This document shows, one piece after another, positions 4,470 through 5,195 of a DNA stretch of 5,195 bases. The number at the start of each line of letters is the position of its first letter. Position 1 is the stretch's first letter. Origin of the DNA: an uncultured Collinsella sp. (lineage in GTDB: Bacteria > Actinomycetota > Coriobacteriia > Coriobacteriales > Coriobacteriaceae). The stretch covers positions 1-5,195 of the forward strand of contig USQE01000107.1 in assembly GCA_900556675.1 (NCBI GenBank). Direction: 5' to 3'. Made by a program: the position numbers and the translations under genes. The notes under the pieces are model-generated. The model was not told where the DNA came from. It ran no database searches and saw only the letters and a program-made list of their open reading frames with translations.

Positions 4470-5195
4470 GCGCTGAGCTTGATGATCTGGCTGGAGTATT
4501 CCAGCGTTACATCGTGGACAGTGGAATCCACCTGCCAATAGGCTGGCGCTGTGACCTCCTTGACCTTGTAGCGCGTTAAGGGGAGCGGCTTGGAGGCCGC
4601 GACGCCCCGGGCGTCGGTCGTGATATAGTCCACCACTTTCCCGGTGCGGGCGTTGCTGATCTCATAGACTGCCCCCTGGAGCGGGGAGCCGGCCGGAGTG
4701 CCGGTCACCTCGTTATACTCGGCGGCATACTTGTAAATCTGAATCTGGCCGGTGATGGGGGTGTTCTCCCACTCAATCTCAGCCGTTTTTCCGGGCCGGA
4801 CATAGATGGTCTTGTACTCCTTGTCCAGTTCGTACCCCTCCGCAGCCTCCAGCTCCCGCAGGTAGAATCGGCCGCTGGTGTTGGCCCCATCCGGGAGGTC
4901 GTCGGCGGTGATGTAGATATAGCCGTCGTCATCGGTGACGAACTCGCCCACGGGGTTTTTGTCCTCATCATAGAGGAGGAACGTCACGCCGTAGATGCCG
5001 TCGCCGGTCACGCTGTCTACCTTATGAAGGAGAATACCGGAGTTTTTCTGGTTGGTGATCTTGAGTGTCGTTACCACCCCGTCCTCGACCTCGAAGTAGT
5101 GCGGGGTGTCGTCCAGCCGGTAGTCCGGGTTCGCCTCGATCTCCACTGCGTAGTAGGCCCCGTCCTCCAGTGCAAGGTAGGCCCGCCCGTTGCGG
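4400..5195 (-). CDS. SpaA/Cna-B-type surface pilin-like protein, partial at both ends
   Basis: On the minus strand the frame is open from the contig edge (first whole codon ends at 5194), giving 264 residues; the GTG at 5144-5146 is internal, not a start. Residues about 50-145 and 148-245 are two prealbumin-like Cna-B/SpaA domains. Each has a strand bearing the likely isopeptide lysine (GILLHKVD; QIQIYKYA) and a late glutamate (YLRELEAAEGYEL; YKVKEVTAPAYW). The stretch NLGVTITKRGN (248-258) is the start of a further module in long gut Clostridia surface proteins of this class. After GN(A) the frame turns into minus-strand VirE sequence and stops at 4400-4402, so its last 5-6 residues are artefactual. 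No signal peptide, sortase motif or membrane anchor is in the fragment. The normal role is an extracellular, isopeptide-stabilised stalk or adhesin. Confidence 0.85.
   Translation of the reverse strand, partial: RNGRAYLALEDGAYYAVEIEANPDYRLDDTPHYFEVEDGVVTTLKITNQKNSGILLHKVDSVTGDGIYGVTFLLYDEDKNPVGEFVTDDDGYIYITADDLPDGANTSGRFYLRELEAAEGYELDKEYKTIYVRPGKTAEIEWENTPITGQIQIYKYAAEYNEVTGTPAGSPLQGAVYEISNARTGKVVDYITTDARGVAASKPLPLTRYKVKEVTAPAYWQVDSTVHDVTLEYSSQIIKLSAYDKPSNLGVTITKRGNASVLRQ
4416..4432. other. Junction between two unrelated sequences
   Basis: Left of this zone the plus strand encodes VirE-family residues down to EAFPR (4416-4430). Right of it the minus strand encodes SpaA-type residues from KRGN (4421-4432) back to the contig end. 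The two conserved coding stretches overlap by about 10-13 bases (4418-4430), so these bases could belong to either source. Coding strand, protein family and apparent taxonomic source all change here, and each gene is cut at a point its family normally continues through. Confidence 0.75.

Overview
The window looks like one complete short metagenomic contig, because genes are cut at both ends. Positions 1 to about 4430 are GC-rich, with GCC/CGC/GAC-biased codons. They carry an integrase module of the kind found in gut Actinobacteria (Coriobacteriia, Eggerthellaceae-like). That assignment is inferred from composition and gene style; no marker gene fixes the taxon. Positions from about 4430 to 5195 hold an unrelated gene on the other strand, a SpaA/Cna-B surface protein of the type common in gut Clostridia mobile elements.

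Layout. Positions 2-88 are the last codons of an unrecognised gene. Positions 89-410 are non-coding, with hairpins and a minus-strand intrinsic terminator (294-327). Next to it is a short minus-strand sequence (346-360) that encodes I-E-W-E-stop, the conserved end of GMP synthase (guaA), but the rest of guaA is absent. I read this as the attachment core of an integrative element inserted at the guaA 3' end. Positions 361 to about 4430 would then be the element, and 1-345 either chromosome downstream of guaA or a neighbouring element.

The element has a minus-strand regulator built from two tandem XRE-HTH units (475-1611, probably frameshifted at its 3' end). A 180-bp divergent control region separates it from a tightly overlapping plus-strand operon: excisionase-like HTH protein (1792-2001), tyrosine integrase (1991-3055), ribbon-helix-helix/MobC-like protein (3048-3497), small unknown protein (3487-3690) and a VirE-family P-loop ATPase (3690 onward). 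Each start overlaps the preceding stop, so the operon is probably translationally coupled. Divergent repressor, xis, int and a replication-type ATPase together resemble phage satellites (PICI-like) or integrative mobilisable elements. The inferred scheme is that the repressor silences the operon, integrase and excisionase move the element at guaA, and the VirE-like protein (perhaps with the RHH protein) handles its DNA after excision.

The VirE-like gene stops abruptly within a 13-17 bp zone (4416-4432), and the SpaA-type gene also breaks there, in the opposite direction. Both proteins are truncated at conserved positions. The join is either a chimeric assembly or a recent recombination, so genes right of about 4430 should not be read as part of the element without checking.
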